The notes beneath the pieces are model-generated. The model had not been told where the DNA came from and made no database searches. It worked only from the letters and a program-made list of their open reading frames with translations. Shown in pieces: positions 14,695 through 23,273 of a stretch of 44,471 nucleotides of DNA. Each line of letters opens with the position of its first letter. Position 1 is the first letter of the stretch. Position numbers and translations under genes: made by a program. This DNA is from Pseudomonadota bacterium (GTDB lineage Bacteria > Pseudomonadota > Alphaproteobacteria > Caulobacterales > Caulobacteraceae): NCBI GenBank assembly GCA_023386645.1, contig JAEWJI010000003.1, positions 1 to 44,471 on the forward strand, written 5' to 3'.

Positions 14695-16728
14695 ATGACG
14701 ACCGTACCGCACACCGCCGCGACCCCGTCCTTCAGCCCGATCTTTGGACGGCTGAACTGGGAGTCGTTCCCGATCCATGAGCCGATCCTGGTCGGCACCT
14801 TCATCGTGGTCGCCCTGCTGGGGCTCGCCATCCTGGGCCTGGTCACCCGCTTCAAGCTGTGGGGCTATCTGTGGCGCGAGTGGCTCACCACCGTGGACCA
14901 CAAGAAGATCGGGATCATGTACATGATCCTGGGCATCATCATGCTGCTGCGCGGCTTCGCCGACGCCCTGATGATGCGCCTGCAGCAGGCGATCGCCTTC
15001 GGCGGGGCGGAAGGCTACCTCAACGCCCACCACTACGATCAGGTCTTCTCGGCCCACGGGACGATCATGATCTTCTTCGTGGCCATCCCGCTGGTGGTGG
15101 GGCTGATCAACTACGTCATGCCGCTGCAGATCGGCGCGCGCGACGTGGCCTTCCCGTTCCTGAACAGCCTCAGCTTCTGGCTGACGGTGGCGGGCGCGAT
15201 CCTCGTGATGGTGTCGCTGTTCGTGGGCGAGTTCACCACCGGCGGTTGGCTGAACTACGTGCCGGTGGCCAATATCCAGAACAGTCCGGGCACAGGGCCG
15301 GACTACTACCTATGGGCGCTGCAGATAGCCGGGGTGGGGACCACCCTGTCGTCGATCAACATGGTCACGACCATCTTCAAGATGCGCGCGCCGGGCATGA
15401 CGCTGATGAAGATGCCGGTCTTCTGCTGGACCGCCCTGTGCTCGAACGTCCTGGCCATCGCCATCTTCCCGGTGCTCACGGGCGCCTTCGCGCTCCTGAT
15501 GCTGGACCGCTACGTCGGGACCAACTTCTTCACCAACGATCTTGGCGGCAACGCCATGATGTACTGGAACCTGGTGTGGATCTGGGGGCACCCCGAGGTC
15601 TACGTCCTGATCCTGCCGGTGTTCGGCATCTATTCCGAGATCACCTCGACCTTCACCGGCAAGCGCCTGTTCGGCTATTCGTCGATGGTCTACGCGACCG
15701 TGGTCATCACCATCCTCAGCTACCTGGTGTGGCTGCACCACTTCTTCACGATGGGGTCGGGGGCCAGCGTCAACTCGTTCTTCGGGATCGCCACCATGGT
15801 GATCTCGATCCCGACGGGGGCGAAGATCTTCAACTGGCTGTTCACCATGTACCGGGGGCGCATCCGGTTCGAGCTGCCGATGGCCTGGGTCGTCGCCTTC
15901 ATGCTGACCTTCGTGGTCGGGGGCATGACCGGGGTGCTGCTGGCCGTGCCGCCGGCCGACTTCGTGCTGCACAACTCGCTGTTCCTGGTCGCCCATTTCC
16001 ACAACGTCATCATCGGCGGCGTCGTCTTCGGCCTGTTCGCCGGCATGACCTACTGGTTCCCCAAGGCTTTCGGCTTCAAGCTGGACGGGTTCTGGGGCTG
16101 GGTCAGCTTCTGGGGCTGGGTGATCGGCTACTGGGTCGCCTGGACGCCGATCTACATCGTCGGCCTGATGGGCACGACGCGCCGCGTCCGCTACTTCGAG
16201 GACCCGACGCTGCAGCCCTGGTTCATCATCGCGGGCATCGGCGCCCTGATCATCCTGGTCGGCATCCTGGCCTTCGTCATCCAGATCGCGGTCAGCATCA
16301 GGAACCGCGACAAGCTGCGCGACGTGACCGGCGATCCCTGGGACGGCCGGACCCTCGAGTGGTCGACCAGCTCGCCGCCGCCGGAATACAACTTCGCCTT
16401 CACCCCGGTCGTGCACGACCTGGACGCCTGGTACGACATGAAGGATCGGGGTCACCAGCGGCCGGGGCGGGGCTTCCTGCCCATCCACATGCCGAGGAAC
16501 ACCGGCGCGGGGGTGATCATCTCGGGACTGGCCCTGGTGCTGGGCTTCGCCATGGTCTGGTACATCTGGTGGCTGGCGGCGCTCAGCTTCGTGGCGCTGC
16601 TGGCCTATTCGATCGCCTTCACCTTCAACTACGACCGCACCTTCTACATCCCCGCTGAACGGGTCGAGGCGGACGAGGCGGCGCGGCGGGCCCTGGAATC
16701 GCAAGGCTCACTGGAGGCCCGGGCATGA
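14695..16728 (+). CDS. cyoB: Cytochrome bo3-type quinol oxidase subunit I
   Basis: A 677-residue heme-copper oxidase catalytic subunit with about 15 membrane helices. Low-spin heme ligands lie in FSAHGTIMIFF and VAHFHNVIIGG. The CuB/active-site motif WGHPEVYVLILPVFG contains the His-Tyr pair, and VWLHHFFTMG supplies two more CuB histidines. E in GHPEVY marks a D-channel (A1-type) proton route. It reduces O2 to water and pumps protons. It starts 12 bp after cyoA with AAGAG upstream, and its last codons overlap cyoC by four bases (ATGA). Confidence 0.96.
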   Translation: MTTVPHTAATPSFSPIFGRLNWESFPIHEPILVGTFIVVALLGLAILGLVTRFKLWGYLWREWLTTVDHKKIGIMYMILGIIMLLRGFADALMMRLQQAIAFGGAEGYLNAHHYDQVFSAHGTIMIFFVAIPLVVGLINYVMPLQIGARDVAFPFLNSLSFWLTVAGAILVMVSLFVGEFTTGGWLNYVPVANIQNSPGTGPDYYLWALQIAGVGTTLSSINMVTTIFKMRAPGMTLMKMPVFCWTALCSNVLAIAIFPVLTGAFALLMLDRYVGTNFFTNDLGGNAMMYWNLVWIWGHPEVYVLILPVFGIYSEITSTFTGKRLFGYSSMVYATVVITILSYLVWLHHFFTMGSGASVNSFFGIATMVISIPTGAKIFNWLFTMYRGRIRFELPMAWVVAFMLTFVVGGMTGVLLAVPPADFVLHNSLFLVAHFHNVIIGGVVFGLFAGMTYWFPKAFGFKLDGFWGWVSFWGWVIGYWVAWTPIYIVGLMGTTRRVRYFEDPTLQPWFIIAGIGALIILVGILAFVIQIAVSIRNRDKLRDVTGDPWDGRTLEWSTSSPPPEYNFAFTPVVHDLDAWYDMKDRGHQRPGRGFLPIHMPRNTGAGVIISGLALVLGFAMVWYIWWLAALSFVALLAYSIAFTFNYDRTFYIPAERVEADEAARRALESQGSLEARA

Positions 16729-17366
16729 GCGTGACCCACACCGAGACCGCCGAGACGGAGCCGACCTTCTACGTCGTTCAGCAGGACGACCACGGGCACG
16801 GGGACGGGCACTCCAGCCCGACCCTGCTCGGCTTCTGGATCTATCTGATGAGCGACGCGCTCATCTTCGCCACCCTGTTCGCCACCTATGGGGTCCTGTC
16901 GTTCGCCTACGCCGGCGGGCCGACGGGGGCGGAGCTGTTCGACCTCAGGCTCGTGGCGCTGAACACCGGCCTGCTGCTGATCTCCTCGATCACCTACGGC
17001 ATGGCCATGCTGAACATGAACGCGGGCAAGACCGCGAGCGTGCAGCTGTGGCTGGCGATCACCGCCCTGTTCGGCCTGGGGTTCGTCGGCGTCGAGCTCT
17101 ATGAGTTCGCCCACCTGATCGCCGAGGGCGCCACGCCCCAGCGCAGCGCCTTCCTGTCGGCCTTCTTCGCCCTGGTCGGGACCCACGGCCTGCACGTCAC
17201 CTTCGGCCTGATCTGGATCGCGGTCATGATGGCGCAGGTGAAGCTGCACGGGCTGAACGCGGACAACCGGCGTCGCCTGACCTGCCTGGGCATGTTCTGG
17301 CACCTGCTGGACGTCGTCTGGATCGGCGTCTTCACCTTCGTCTATCTGCTGGGAGCGCTCCAGTGA
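16725..17366 (+). CDS. cyoC: Cytochrome bo3-type quinol oxidase subunit III
   Basis: A 213-residue integral membrane subunit with five hydrophobic segments and a His-rich N-terminus (DDHGHGDGH). The FGFWIYLMSDALIF-like segment (LGFWIYLMSDALIFATLF) and the C-terminal FWHLLDVVWIGVFTFVYL are diagnostic of heme-copper oxidase subunit III. It stabilises subunit I and its proton uptake. It overlaps cyoB and cyoD by four bases each, so the operon is translationally coupled. Confidence 0.94.
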   Translation: MSVTHTETAETEPTFYVVQQDDHGHGDGHSSPTLLGFWIYLMSDALIFATLFATYGVLSFAYAGGPTGAELFDLRLVALNTGLLLISSITYGMAMLNMNAGKTASVQLWLAITALFGLGFVGVELYEFAHLIAEGATPQRSAFLSAFFALVGTHGLHVTFGLIWIAVMMAQVKLHGLNADNRRRLTCLGMFWHLLDVVWIGVFTFVYLLGALQ

Positions 17367-17767
17367 CCGAACGCCACGAGCTCCAGGCCGAAACCGCGCC
17401 GGGGATGGACGGCCACGAGAGCGGCCACAACCATGGCACGCCGCGCGGCTATCTGATCGGCTTCGTCCTGTCGGTGATCCTGACCGGCATTCCGTTCTGG
17501 CTGGTGATGAGCGGCGTCCTGTCGACGCCGGCCACGGCCGTGATCGTGGTCCTCATGGCGATCGCCCAGATCCTGGTCCACACGGTCTTCTTCCTGCACA
17601 TCAACACCAAGGCGGAGGGGGGCTGGACGCTGGTCGCCCTGGTCTTCACCGCCGTCATGGTTCTGATCGTCATCTGCGGTTCGCTATGGATCATGTATCA
17701 CCTGCACGGAAACATGATGCCGGCCGCGCCCCGGTCGGCCCCGGCGATCGTCAGTCCCGCGGCCTAG
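17363..17767 (+). CDS. cyoD: Cytochrome bo3-type quinol oxidase subunit IV
   Basis: A 134-residue small subunit with three membrane helices. GYLIGFVLSVILTGIPFWLV starts the first, VLMAIAQILVHTVFFLHI is the second, and LVFTAVMVLIVICGSLWIMYHL, ending in the family-typical LWIMYHL, is the third. It assists assembly of the oxidase, including CuB binding by subunit I. It overlaps cyoC by four bases. The surf1 frame starts inside its 3' end. Confidence 0.93.
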   Translation: MTERHELQAETAPGMDGHESGHNHGTPRGYLIGFVLSVILTGIPFWLVMSGVLSTPATAVIVVLMAIAQILVHTVFFLHINTKAEGGWTLVALVFTAVMVLIVICGSLWIMYHLHGNMMPAAPRSAPAIVSPAA

Positions 17768-18483
17768 GCCGGCTGCTGCTGATCGCCCTGTGCCTGGCCT
17801 GCGCGGCCGGGTTCGGGGCGCTCGGCGTCTGGCAGATCGAGCGCCTGGGCTGGAAGCGGGAGCTGATCGCCACCGTCGAGGCGCGGCTGGCGGCGACGCC
17901 CGCGCCCGCGCCGGCCTTCGACGCCTGGTCCCCGCGCGACGCCTATACCCGCGTCGCGGTCGAGGGCGTCTTCGTCCATGACGCCGAGACCCTGGTGCAG
18001 GCGGTGACCGAGGCCGGGGCCGGCTGGTGGGTGATGACGCCGCTTCGCACCGAGGCGGGCGTGGTCCTGATAAGCCGGGGCTTCGTCCCGAACGAGCGCC
18101 GGAGCCCCGACAGCCGCTCCGAGGGGCAGGTCGAGGGACCGGTGCGGGTCGTCGGCCTCTTGAGGGCCTCGGAGCCCGGCGGCGGCTTCCTGAGGGCCAA
18201 TGCGCCGGAGGCCGGCCGCTGGTACTCGCGTGATGTGGACGCCATCGCCCGGAGCCTCGGACTGACCGAGCCGACCGCGCCCTATTTCATCGACGCCGAC
18301 GCGACCCCGAACCCCGGCGGCCTTCCCGTCGGCGGCCTGACGGTCGTGAGATTCAGCAACAGCCACCTGGTCTACGCCCTGACCTGGTTCGGCCTGGCCG
18401 CCCTGTCGCTGGGAGGGGCAGTGGTCGTACTGCGCCACGATCGACAAGGCGGGGCTGAAAAAGGAAACGGCCGCTCCCTTTAG
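17686..18483 (+). CDS. SURF1 family oxidase assembly protein
   Basis: A SURF1/Shy1-family protein that helps insert heme into heme-copper oxidases in the inner membrane. An N-terminal helix (LLLIALCLACAAGFGALGVWQIERLGWK) and a C-terminal helix (LVYALTWFGLAALSLGGAVVVL) flank a periplasmic domain containing GWWVMTPLRTEAGVVLISRGFVP, the classic SURF1 region. Paracoccus has a separate SURF1 for its quinol oxidase, and its place here suggests the same role. The first ATG in frame (17686) overlaps cyoD by 82 bp and lacks a Shine-Dalgarno; no other ATG or GTG precedes the first helix, so the true start is uncertain. The stop lies inside the hairpin at 18466-18496. Confidence 0.83.
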   Translation: MDHVSPARKHDAGRAPVGPGDRQSRGLGRLLLIALCLACAAGFGALGVWQIERLGWKRELIATVEARLAATPAPAPAFDAWSPRDAYTRVAVEGVFVHDAETLVQAVTEAGAGWWVMTPLRTEAGVVLISRGFVPNERRSPDSRSEGQVEGPVRVVGLLRASEPGGGFLRANAPEAGRWYSRDVDAIARSLGLTEPTAPYFIDADATPNPGGLPVGGLTVVRFSNSHLVYALTWFGLAALSLGGAVVVLRHDRQGGAEKGNGRSL

Positions 18484-18496
18484 GGAAGCGGCCGTT
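18466..18496 (-). terminator. Terminator of tRNA-Ala (inside surf1 3' end)
   Basis: AACGGCCGCTTCCC and GGGAGCGGCCGTT (minus-strand sense) pair over about 13 bp with one bulge and a TAAA loop, followed on the minus strand by TTTCCTTTTT. This fits an intrinsic terminator two bases after the tRNA CCA end. In the plus direction it covers the surf1 stop but has no U-run. Confidence 0.8.
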
Positions 18497-18497
18497 G

Positions 18498-18573
18498 TGG
18501 TGGAGCTAAGCGGAGTCGAACCGCTGACCTCTTGAATGCCATTCAAGCGCTCTACCAACTGAGCTATAGCCCC
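18498..18573 (-). tRNA. tRNA-Ala (anticodon GGC)
   Basis: A full cloverleaf on the minus strand: acceptor GGGGCTA/TAGCTCC with one G-T pair, D-arm AGCTCAGTTGGTAGAGC, anticodon arm CTTGA-ATGGCAT-TCAAG with anticodon GGC, T-arm with GGTTCGACTCC, discriminator A and an encoded CCA. It reads GCC and GCU. It faces surf1 convergently and is not part of an rRNA operon in the window. Confidence 0.96.
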
Positions 18574-18699
18574 GGACTCCGGGCCTCGGGCCCTCGGTCG
18601 GTTCGCCGGGAGTATTGGTGTCGCCCCCCGGCGAGGCGGCGGAACCTATGTCAGGCCCCTTCGACGATCAACCCGCCTCCGCCTCTTTTTTTGCGAGGT

Positions 18700-18726
18700 C
18701 CGGGAGGGGCGTTTCGCCACCCCCGG
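18700..18726 (-). terminator. Strong hairpin after the FYDLN gene
   Basis: CCGGGGGTGGCG and CGCCCCTCCCGG (minus-strand sense) pair almost fully around an AAA loop, 19 bp after the stop of the FYDLN protein gene. There is no U-run after it, so termination is uncertain; 3' end protection is an alternative. Confidence 0.4.
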
Positions 18727-18744
18727 TTCCGCGGGTTTCGAGCC

Positions 18745-19200
18745 CTATTCGTCGTCCTTGACCGGCTTGGCGATGTCGTCGTCGAAGGCGTCGTCTTCCT
18801 CGTCCTCGATGAAGGGGACGTCGTCGTCCTCGTCGTCGGCCAGGACATCGTCGTCGCCGTCGGTCGAGCCCATGCCGGGCTCCTCGGAGGCGTCGGCGGG
18901 CGCATCGTCCTCGTCGTCGGGGGTCAGGATCGGCTCGTGGCCTTCCTCGTCGATCTCGGGGGTCGCGGCTTCGACGTCCTCTTCCTCGTCGTCGCCCTCG
19001 GCCTTCTTGTCCTCGACCTGATCCTCGGCCTCGTCGGCGGTATAGCCGGGGCGGCCGCGACGGCTGCGCAGCTTGATCGCCTCTTCGGGATCAAACTCCG
19101 CGTCGCACTTGGGGCAGTGGGCGGGACGACGGTTCAGGTCGTAGAATTTCGCCTGGCAGTTCGGGCAGAGCTGCTTGGCGCCCAGTTCGGGATTAGCCAC
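18745..19200 (-). CDS. FYDLN acid-domain protein (TIGR02300 family)
   Basis: A 151-residue protein of unknown function. The N-terminal 35 residues form a zinc ribbon: CPNC and CPKC (each C-x2-C) around QAKFYDLNRRPAH, the motif that names the family. From about residue 60 to the end the sequence is extremely acidic, with runs such as GDDEEEDVEA and DDVLADDEDDDVPFIEDEEDD, and is likely disordered. GTG 19200 is preferred (VANPELGAKQLCPNC) with GAAGG upstream; the frame extends further without family support. It is divergent from aroA, an arrangement I recall as common in alphaproteobacteria. Binding to a basic partner or nucleic acid mimicry is possible but not shown. Confidence 0.85.
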   Translation of the reverse strand: MANPELGAKQLCPNCQAKFYDLNRRPAHCPKCDAEFDPEEAIKLRSRRGRPGYTADEAEDQVEDKKAEGDDEEEDVEAATPEIDEEGHEPILTPDDEDDAPADASEEPGMGSTDGDDDVLADDEDDDVPFIEDEEDDAFDDDIAKPVKDDE

Positions 19201-19330
19201 GGGAAAACCTTCGGCGGGGGTTGGAATTCGGGCGGCTCCCTTGCCACCCCGCAGGGCCGCTGTCAAAAACTCCGTCCCTCACGGGCGCCCGCTCGCCTGG
19301 CCGGGCGCCACGCCAGACTCCCGAAGCCTC

Positions 19331-20650
19331 CTGACCGCCTCCTCTCCCGACCGCCTGACCGCCCGCCCCAGCGCTCCGCTCAAGGGACGCGTCCGCGCGC
19401 CCGGCGACAAGTCGATCTCGCACCGCGCCCTGATCCTGGGCGCGATGGCGGAGGGGGCGACCGAGATCGAGGGGCTGCTCGAAGGCGAGGACGTCCTGGC
19501 CACGGCGCGGGCCGTCGAGGCCTTCGGCGCCGGGGTGGAGCGACTGGGCGAGGGCCGCTGGCGGGTCACCGGCCACGGGGGCTTCCGCCAGCCGAAGAGC
19601 GTCATCGACTGCGGCAACGCCGGAACCGGGGTGCGGCTGCTGATGGGGGCGGCGGCGGGCTATCCGATCTCCGCGACCTTCGACGGCGACGCCTCCCTGC
19701 GGAAGCGGCCGATGAAGCGGGCAGCGGAGCCCCTGGCGCGGATGGGCGCCCGGTTCGGCTGGCTGGAGTTCGAGGACCGGCTGCCGCTCGACCTGGCCGG
19801 CGGCGACCTGACGGCCATCGACCATCGGCAGGCGGTGGCCTCCGCCCAGGTGAAGTCCGCCATCCTGCTGGCCGGGCTTAACGCGTCAGGCGTGACGACC
19901 ATCACGGAGCCGGAGAAAAGCCGGGATCACACCGAGCGGATGCTGCGCGCCTTCGGGGCGGAGATCGAGATCGAGCCCGCCGGGGCGGGCTGGCGGATCG
20001 GCCTGCGGGGCGGCCAGGGGCTCGGGGGAACCGCCGTGTCCGTGCCCGGCGACCCGTCGTCGGCGGCCTTTCCTCTGGCGGCGGCCCTGATCACGCCGGG
20101 CTCGGAAGTGACGGTCGAAGGGATGATGCTGAACCCGCTGCGGACGGGGCTGTTCGACACCTGGCTCGAGATGGGCGCGGATCTGACCATCGAGAACCGA
20201 CGCATGAGCGGGGGCGAGGAGGTCGGCGACCTGACCGCGCGCTGTTCGGCGCTGAGGGGCGTCGTGGTGCCGCCCGAGCGGGCCGCCTCGATGATCGACG
20301 AATATCCCATCCTGGCCGCGACAGCCGCCTTCGCTGAGGGCGAGACGGTCATGCGCGGCGTGGGCGAGATGCGGGTGAAAGAGAGCGACCGCATCGCCCT
20401 GATGGTCGCCGGTCTGCGCGCCTGCGGCGTCGAGGTCGAGGAGGAGGCCGAGGGCTTCACTGTGAAGGGCGGGCGGGTCCGGGGCGGCGCCCGGGTCGCA
20501 ACCGCCCACGATCACCGCATCGCCATGAGCCATCTGGTCCTGGGCCTGGCCGCCGAAGCGCCGGTCGAGGTCGAGGACGCCGGTATGATCGCCACCAGCT
20601 TCCCGGGCTTCGTCGCGCTGATGCGCGGGCTTGGAGCCGATCTCTCGTGA
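19331..20650 (+). CDS. aroA: 3-phosphoshikimate 1-carboxyvinyltransferase (EPSP synthase)
   Basis: EPSP synthase of the shikimate pathway, joining shikimate 3-phosphate and phosphoenolpyruvate. Visible motifs are APGDKSISHRALILGAMAEG with the PEP/S3P-binding Lys, DCGNAGTGVRLLMGAAAG, GDASLRKRPMKR, VKSAILLAGLN, EYPILAATAAFAEG, and KESDRIALM near the C-terminus. The NAGTG motif has Ala after Asn as in less glyphosate-sensitive class II-like enzymes. No ATG or GTG lies in frame near the expected start. Candidates are CTG 19331 (used here, three residues before homologues begin), CTG 19355, TTG 19241 or TTG 19175, so the first residues are uncertain. cmk and rpsA follow, the common order. Confidence 0.9.
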   Translation: MTASSPDRLTARPSAPLKGRVRAPGDKSISHRALILGAMAEGATEIEGLLEGEDVLATARAVEAFGAGVERLGEGRWRVTGHGGFRQPKSVIDCGNAGTGVRLLMGAAAGYPISATFDGDASLRKRPMKRAAEPLARMGARFGWLEFEDRLPLDLAGGDLTAIDHRQAVASAQVKSAILLAGLNASGVTTITEPEKSRDHTERMLRAFGAEIEIEPAGAGWRIGLRGGQGLGGTAVSVPGDPSSAAFPLAAALITPGSEVTVEGMMLNPLRTGLFDTWLEMGADLTIENRRMSGGEEVGDLTARCSALRGVVVPPERAASMIDEYPILAATAAFAEGETVMRGVGEMRVKESDRIALMVAGLRACGVEVEEEAEGFTVKGGRVRGGARVATAHDHRIAMSHLVLGLAAEAPVEVEDAGMIATSFPGFVALMRGLGADLS

Positions 20651-20696
20651 CCGGTGTGCTGGCGTCACGGGCGGGACTGTGCTTCGTCTGGCGCCA

Positions 20697-21347
20697 ATGA
20701 GCCTGCATCTCGTCATAGCCGTGGACGGACCGGCCGCCTCGGGCAAGGGGACGATCGCCGCGCGGCTGGCGGCGCACTACGGCCTGCCGCACCTGGACAC
20801 TGGCCTGCTCTATCGGGCCGTGGGGCTCGACGTGCTGGCCCATGGCGGCGCGCCCGAGGACCCGCTGGCGGCGGAGGCGGCCGCGCGGGCGCTGGATCCG
20901 TCCCGACTGGCGGACGACCCCTCCCTGACCACCGGCGAGGCGGGCGAGGCCGCCAGCCGGGTCGCCGGCCATCCCGGCGTCCGCGCCGCCCTGCTGGATC
21001 TGCAACAGGCTTTCGCGCGCCAGCCCGGAGGCGCGGTGCTGGACGGGCGCGACATCGGCACGGTGATCGCGCCGGACGCCACGGCCAAGCTGTTCGTCAC
21101 CGCCAGCGCGGAGGTCCGCGCCCGCCGTCGCTGGAAGCAGCTGCGCGAGCGGGGCGAGCAGATCGAGTTCGCCGATATGCTGGCGGACATCCTCAGGCGC
21201 GACGAACGCGACGCCGGCCGGGGCGCCGCGCCCATGGTCCAGGCCGAGGACGCGGTCTTGCTCGACACCACCGAGATGGATATAGAAGCCGCCTTCGATG
21301 CGGCCCGCCGTATCGTCGAGGCGGCGCGCGTCCGGCACATCCTTTAG
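20697..21347 (+). CDS. cmk: Cytidylate kinase
   Basis: A 216-residue P-loop kinase that phosphorylates CMP and dCMP. The P-loop DGPAASGKGT is at 10-19, LDTGLLYRAVG binds the nucleotide base region, and VLDGRDIGTVIAPDA and RRRWKQLRERG are characteristic of Cmk. The RDERDAGR segment belongs to the lid. ATG 20697 begins MSLHLVIAVDGP as in homologues; the frame opens 22 codons earlier, overlapping aroA, and that part is not conserved. It lies 46 bp after aroA and upstream of rpsA. Confidence 0.95.
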   Translation: MSLHLVIAVDGPAASGKGTIAARLAAHYGLPHLDTGLLYRAVGLDVLAHGGAPEDPLAAEAAARALDPSRLADDPSLTTGEAGEAASRVAGHPGVRAALLDLQQAFARQPGGAVLDGRDIGTVIAPDATAKLFVTASAEVRARRRWKQLRERGEQIEFADMLADILRRDERDAGRGAAPMVQAEDAVLLDTTEMDIEAAFDAARRIVEAARVRHIL

Positions 21348-21496
21348 GATAGCCGGTCAAACCAAACGCACCGGTCTCGGCTTCCGCGGGCGTTCTGGTT
21401 CAAGCCTCGCGTCACCTGCCTGACTCCCGTCCAAGACAACCTCGCGCAGGGCCGTCCGGTCGTGCGCCTCAGCCCATTCGGAAACTCCAGAGCTAC

Positions 21497-23203
21497 ATGA
21501 CCGACACTCTCTCCCCCTCGCGCGACGATTTCGCCGCGCTGCTCGACGAACAGCTTCAGGGCCGCGATCTCGGCGAAGGCCAGGTCGTCCACGGCCGCGT
21601 CGTCGGCATCGAGAAGGACATCATCATCATCGACGTCGGTCTGAAGACCGAAGGCCGCATCCCGGCCCGTGAGTTCGGCATTGGTGAAGGCGCCGTGATC
21701 CCGAAGGTCGGCGACAACGTCGAGGTCTATCTGGAGCGCGTCGAGAACGCGATGGGCGAGGCGGTCATCAGCCGCGACAAGGCTCGCCGAGAGGAAGCCT
21801 GGACCCGTCTGGAAGTCGTGTTCGCCGAAGGCCAGCCGGTCAACGGCGCCATCGTCGGCCGCGTGAAGGGCGGCTTCACCGTCGACCTGGGCGGCGCCTC
21901 GGCCTTCCTGCCGGGCTCTCAGGTGGACATCCGTCCGGTCCGCGACGTCGGCCCGCTGATGGGCAAGGAACAGCCCTTCGCCATCCTCAAGATGGACCGT
22001 CCGCGCGGCAACATCGTCGTCTCGCGTCGCGCCATCCTGGAAGAAGCCCGCGCTGAGCAGCGCACGGAGCTGGTCGGCCAGCTGCAAGAGGGTGAAGTCC
22101 GCGACGGCGTCGTCAAGAACATCACCGACTACGGCGCCTTCGTGGACCTGGGCGGCATCGACGGCCTGCTGCACGTCACCGACATGAGCTGGAAGCGCGT
22201 GTCGCACCCGTCGCAGGTCCTGAACGTCGGCGACACGGTCAAGGTCCAGATCGTCAAGATCAACCCGGACACCCAGCGCATCTCGCTGGGCATGAAGCAG
22301 CTGCAGTCGGACCCCTGGGACGGCGTCGAGGCCAAGTACCCGGTCGGCGCCAAGTACACCGGCCGCATCACCAACATCACCGACTACGGCGCCTTCGTGG
22401 AGCTGGAAGCCGGGGTGGAGGGCCTGGTCCACGTCTCGGAAATGTCCTGGACCAAGAAGAACGTCCATCCGGGCAAGATCGTCTCCACCTCGCAGGAAGT
22501 GGACGTGGTCGTGCTGGACGTCGACGCCTCCAAGCGCCGAATCTCGCTGGGCCTGAAGCAGGCCCAGGACAACCCGTGGGACGCCTTCGTGGCCGCCCAC
22601 CCGGTCGGTTCGGTCGTCGAGGGCGAGGTCAAGAACGCCACCGAGTTCGGCCTGTTCGTCGGCCTGGACAACGACATCGACGGCATGGTGCACCTGTCGG
22701 ACCTGGATTGGAACGTCTCGGGCGAGGAGGCCATCCAGCGCTACCGTAAGGGCGAGACCATCAAGGCCAAGGTGCTGGACGTGGACGTCGAGAAGGAGCG
22801 CGTCTCCCTGGGCGTCAAGCAACTGGGCGGCGATCCGATCGGCGAGGGCGACACCTACAAGCGCGGCCAGCAGGTCACCGTCACCGTGACGGCGATCGAG
22901 ACGGGCGGCATCGAGGTCAAGTTCGGCGAGGATGACGCGCCGGTCACCGCCTTCATCCGCAAGTCGGACCTGTCGCGCGACCGCAACGAGCAGCGCACCG
23001 AGCGTTTCGCCGTGGGCGACCGCGTCGACGCCATGATCACCGCCGTGGACAAGGCCTCGCGCCGCATCTCGGTGTCGATCAAGGCTCTCGAGATGAAGGA
23101 CGAGCAGGAAGCCATCGAGCAGTTCGGTTCGTCCGACTCGGGCGCCTCGCTCGGCGACATCCTGGGCGCCGCCCTGCGCGAGCGGGCCGGCTCCAAGGAG
23201 TAG
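21497..23203 (+). CDS. rpsA: 30S ribosomal protein S1
   Basis: A 568-residue S1 with six S1/OB-fold repeats, starting at roughly residues 32, 118, 203, 288, 375 and 462; repeats 3 and 4 are nearly identical around NITDYGAFVDLGGIDGLLH and NITDYGAFVELEAGVEGLVH. It recruits mRNAs to the 30S subunit and unfolds them. Codon use is more biased than in neighbouring genes, consistent with high expression. The 149-bp leader has no Shine-Dalgarno before ATG 21497, which is usual for rpsA, a gene known to be autoregulated through its own leader in enterobacteria. A strong terminator follows. Confidence 0.97.
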   Translation: MTDTLSPSRDDFAALLDEQLQGRDLGEGQVVHGRVVGIEKDIIIIDVGLKTEGRIPAREFGIGEGAVIPKVGDNVEVYLERVENAMGEAVISRDKARREEAWTRLEVVFAEGQPVNGAIVGRVKGGFTVDLGGASAFLPGSQVDIRPVRDVGPLMGKEQPFAILKMDRPRGNIVVSRRAILEEARAEQRTELVGQLQEGEVRDGVVKNITDYGAFVDLGGIDGLLHVTDMSWKRVSHPSQVLNVGDTVKVQIVKINPDTQRISLGMKQLQSDPWDGVEAKYPVGAKYTGRITNITDYGAFVELEAGVEGLVHVSEMSWTKKNVHPGKIVSTSQEVDVVVLDVDASKRRISLGLKQAQDNPWDAFVAAHPVGSVVEGEVKNATEFGLFVGLDNDIDGMVHLSDLDWNVSGEEAIQRYRKGETIKAKVLDVDVEKERVSLGVKQLGGDPIGEGDTYKRGQQVTVTVTAIETGGIEVKFGEDDAPVTAFIRKSDLSRDRNEQRTERFAVGDRVDAMITAVDKASRRISVSIKALEMKDEQEAIEQFGSSDSGASLGDILGAALRERAGSKE

Positions 23204-23241
23204 TAGACGCCTCTCCTCTCCGTCGGAGGGGGTGGAGATCA

Positions 23242-23273
23242 GGGCGGTCGGAGCAATCCGGCCGCCCTTTTTT
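23242..23273 (+). terminator. Intrinsic terminator of rpsA
   Basis: GGGCGGTCGGA and TCCGGCCGCCC pair over 11 bp (one G-T) with a GCAA loop, followed by TTTTTT. It lies about 40 bp after the rpsA stop. Confidence 0.93.

Noticed and set aside
21348..21496. Riboswitch or other structured RNA in the rpsA leader
   Set aside because: I see no strong hairpin or known motif in these 149 bp; ribosomal protein S1 autoregulation cannot be judged by eye.
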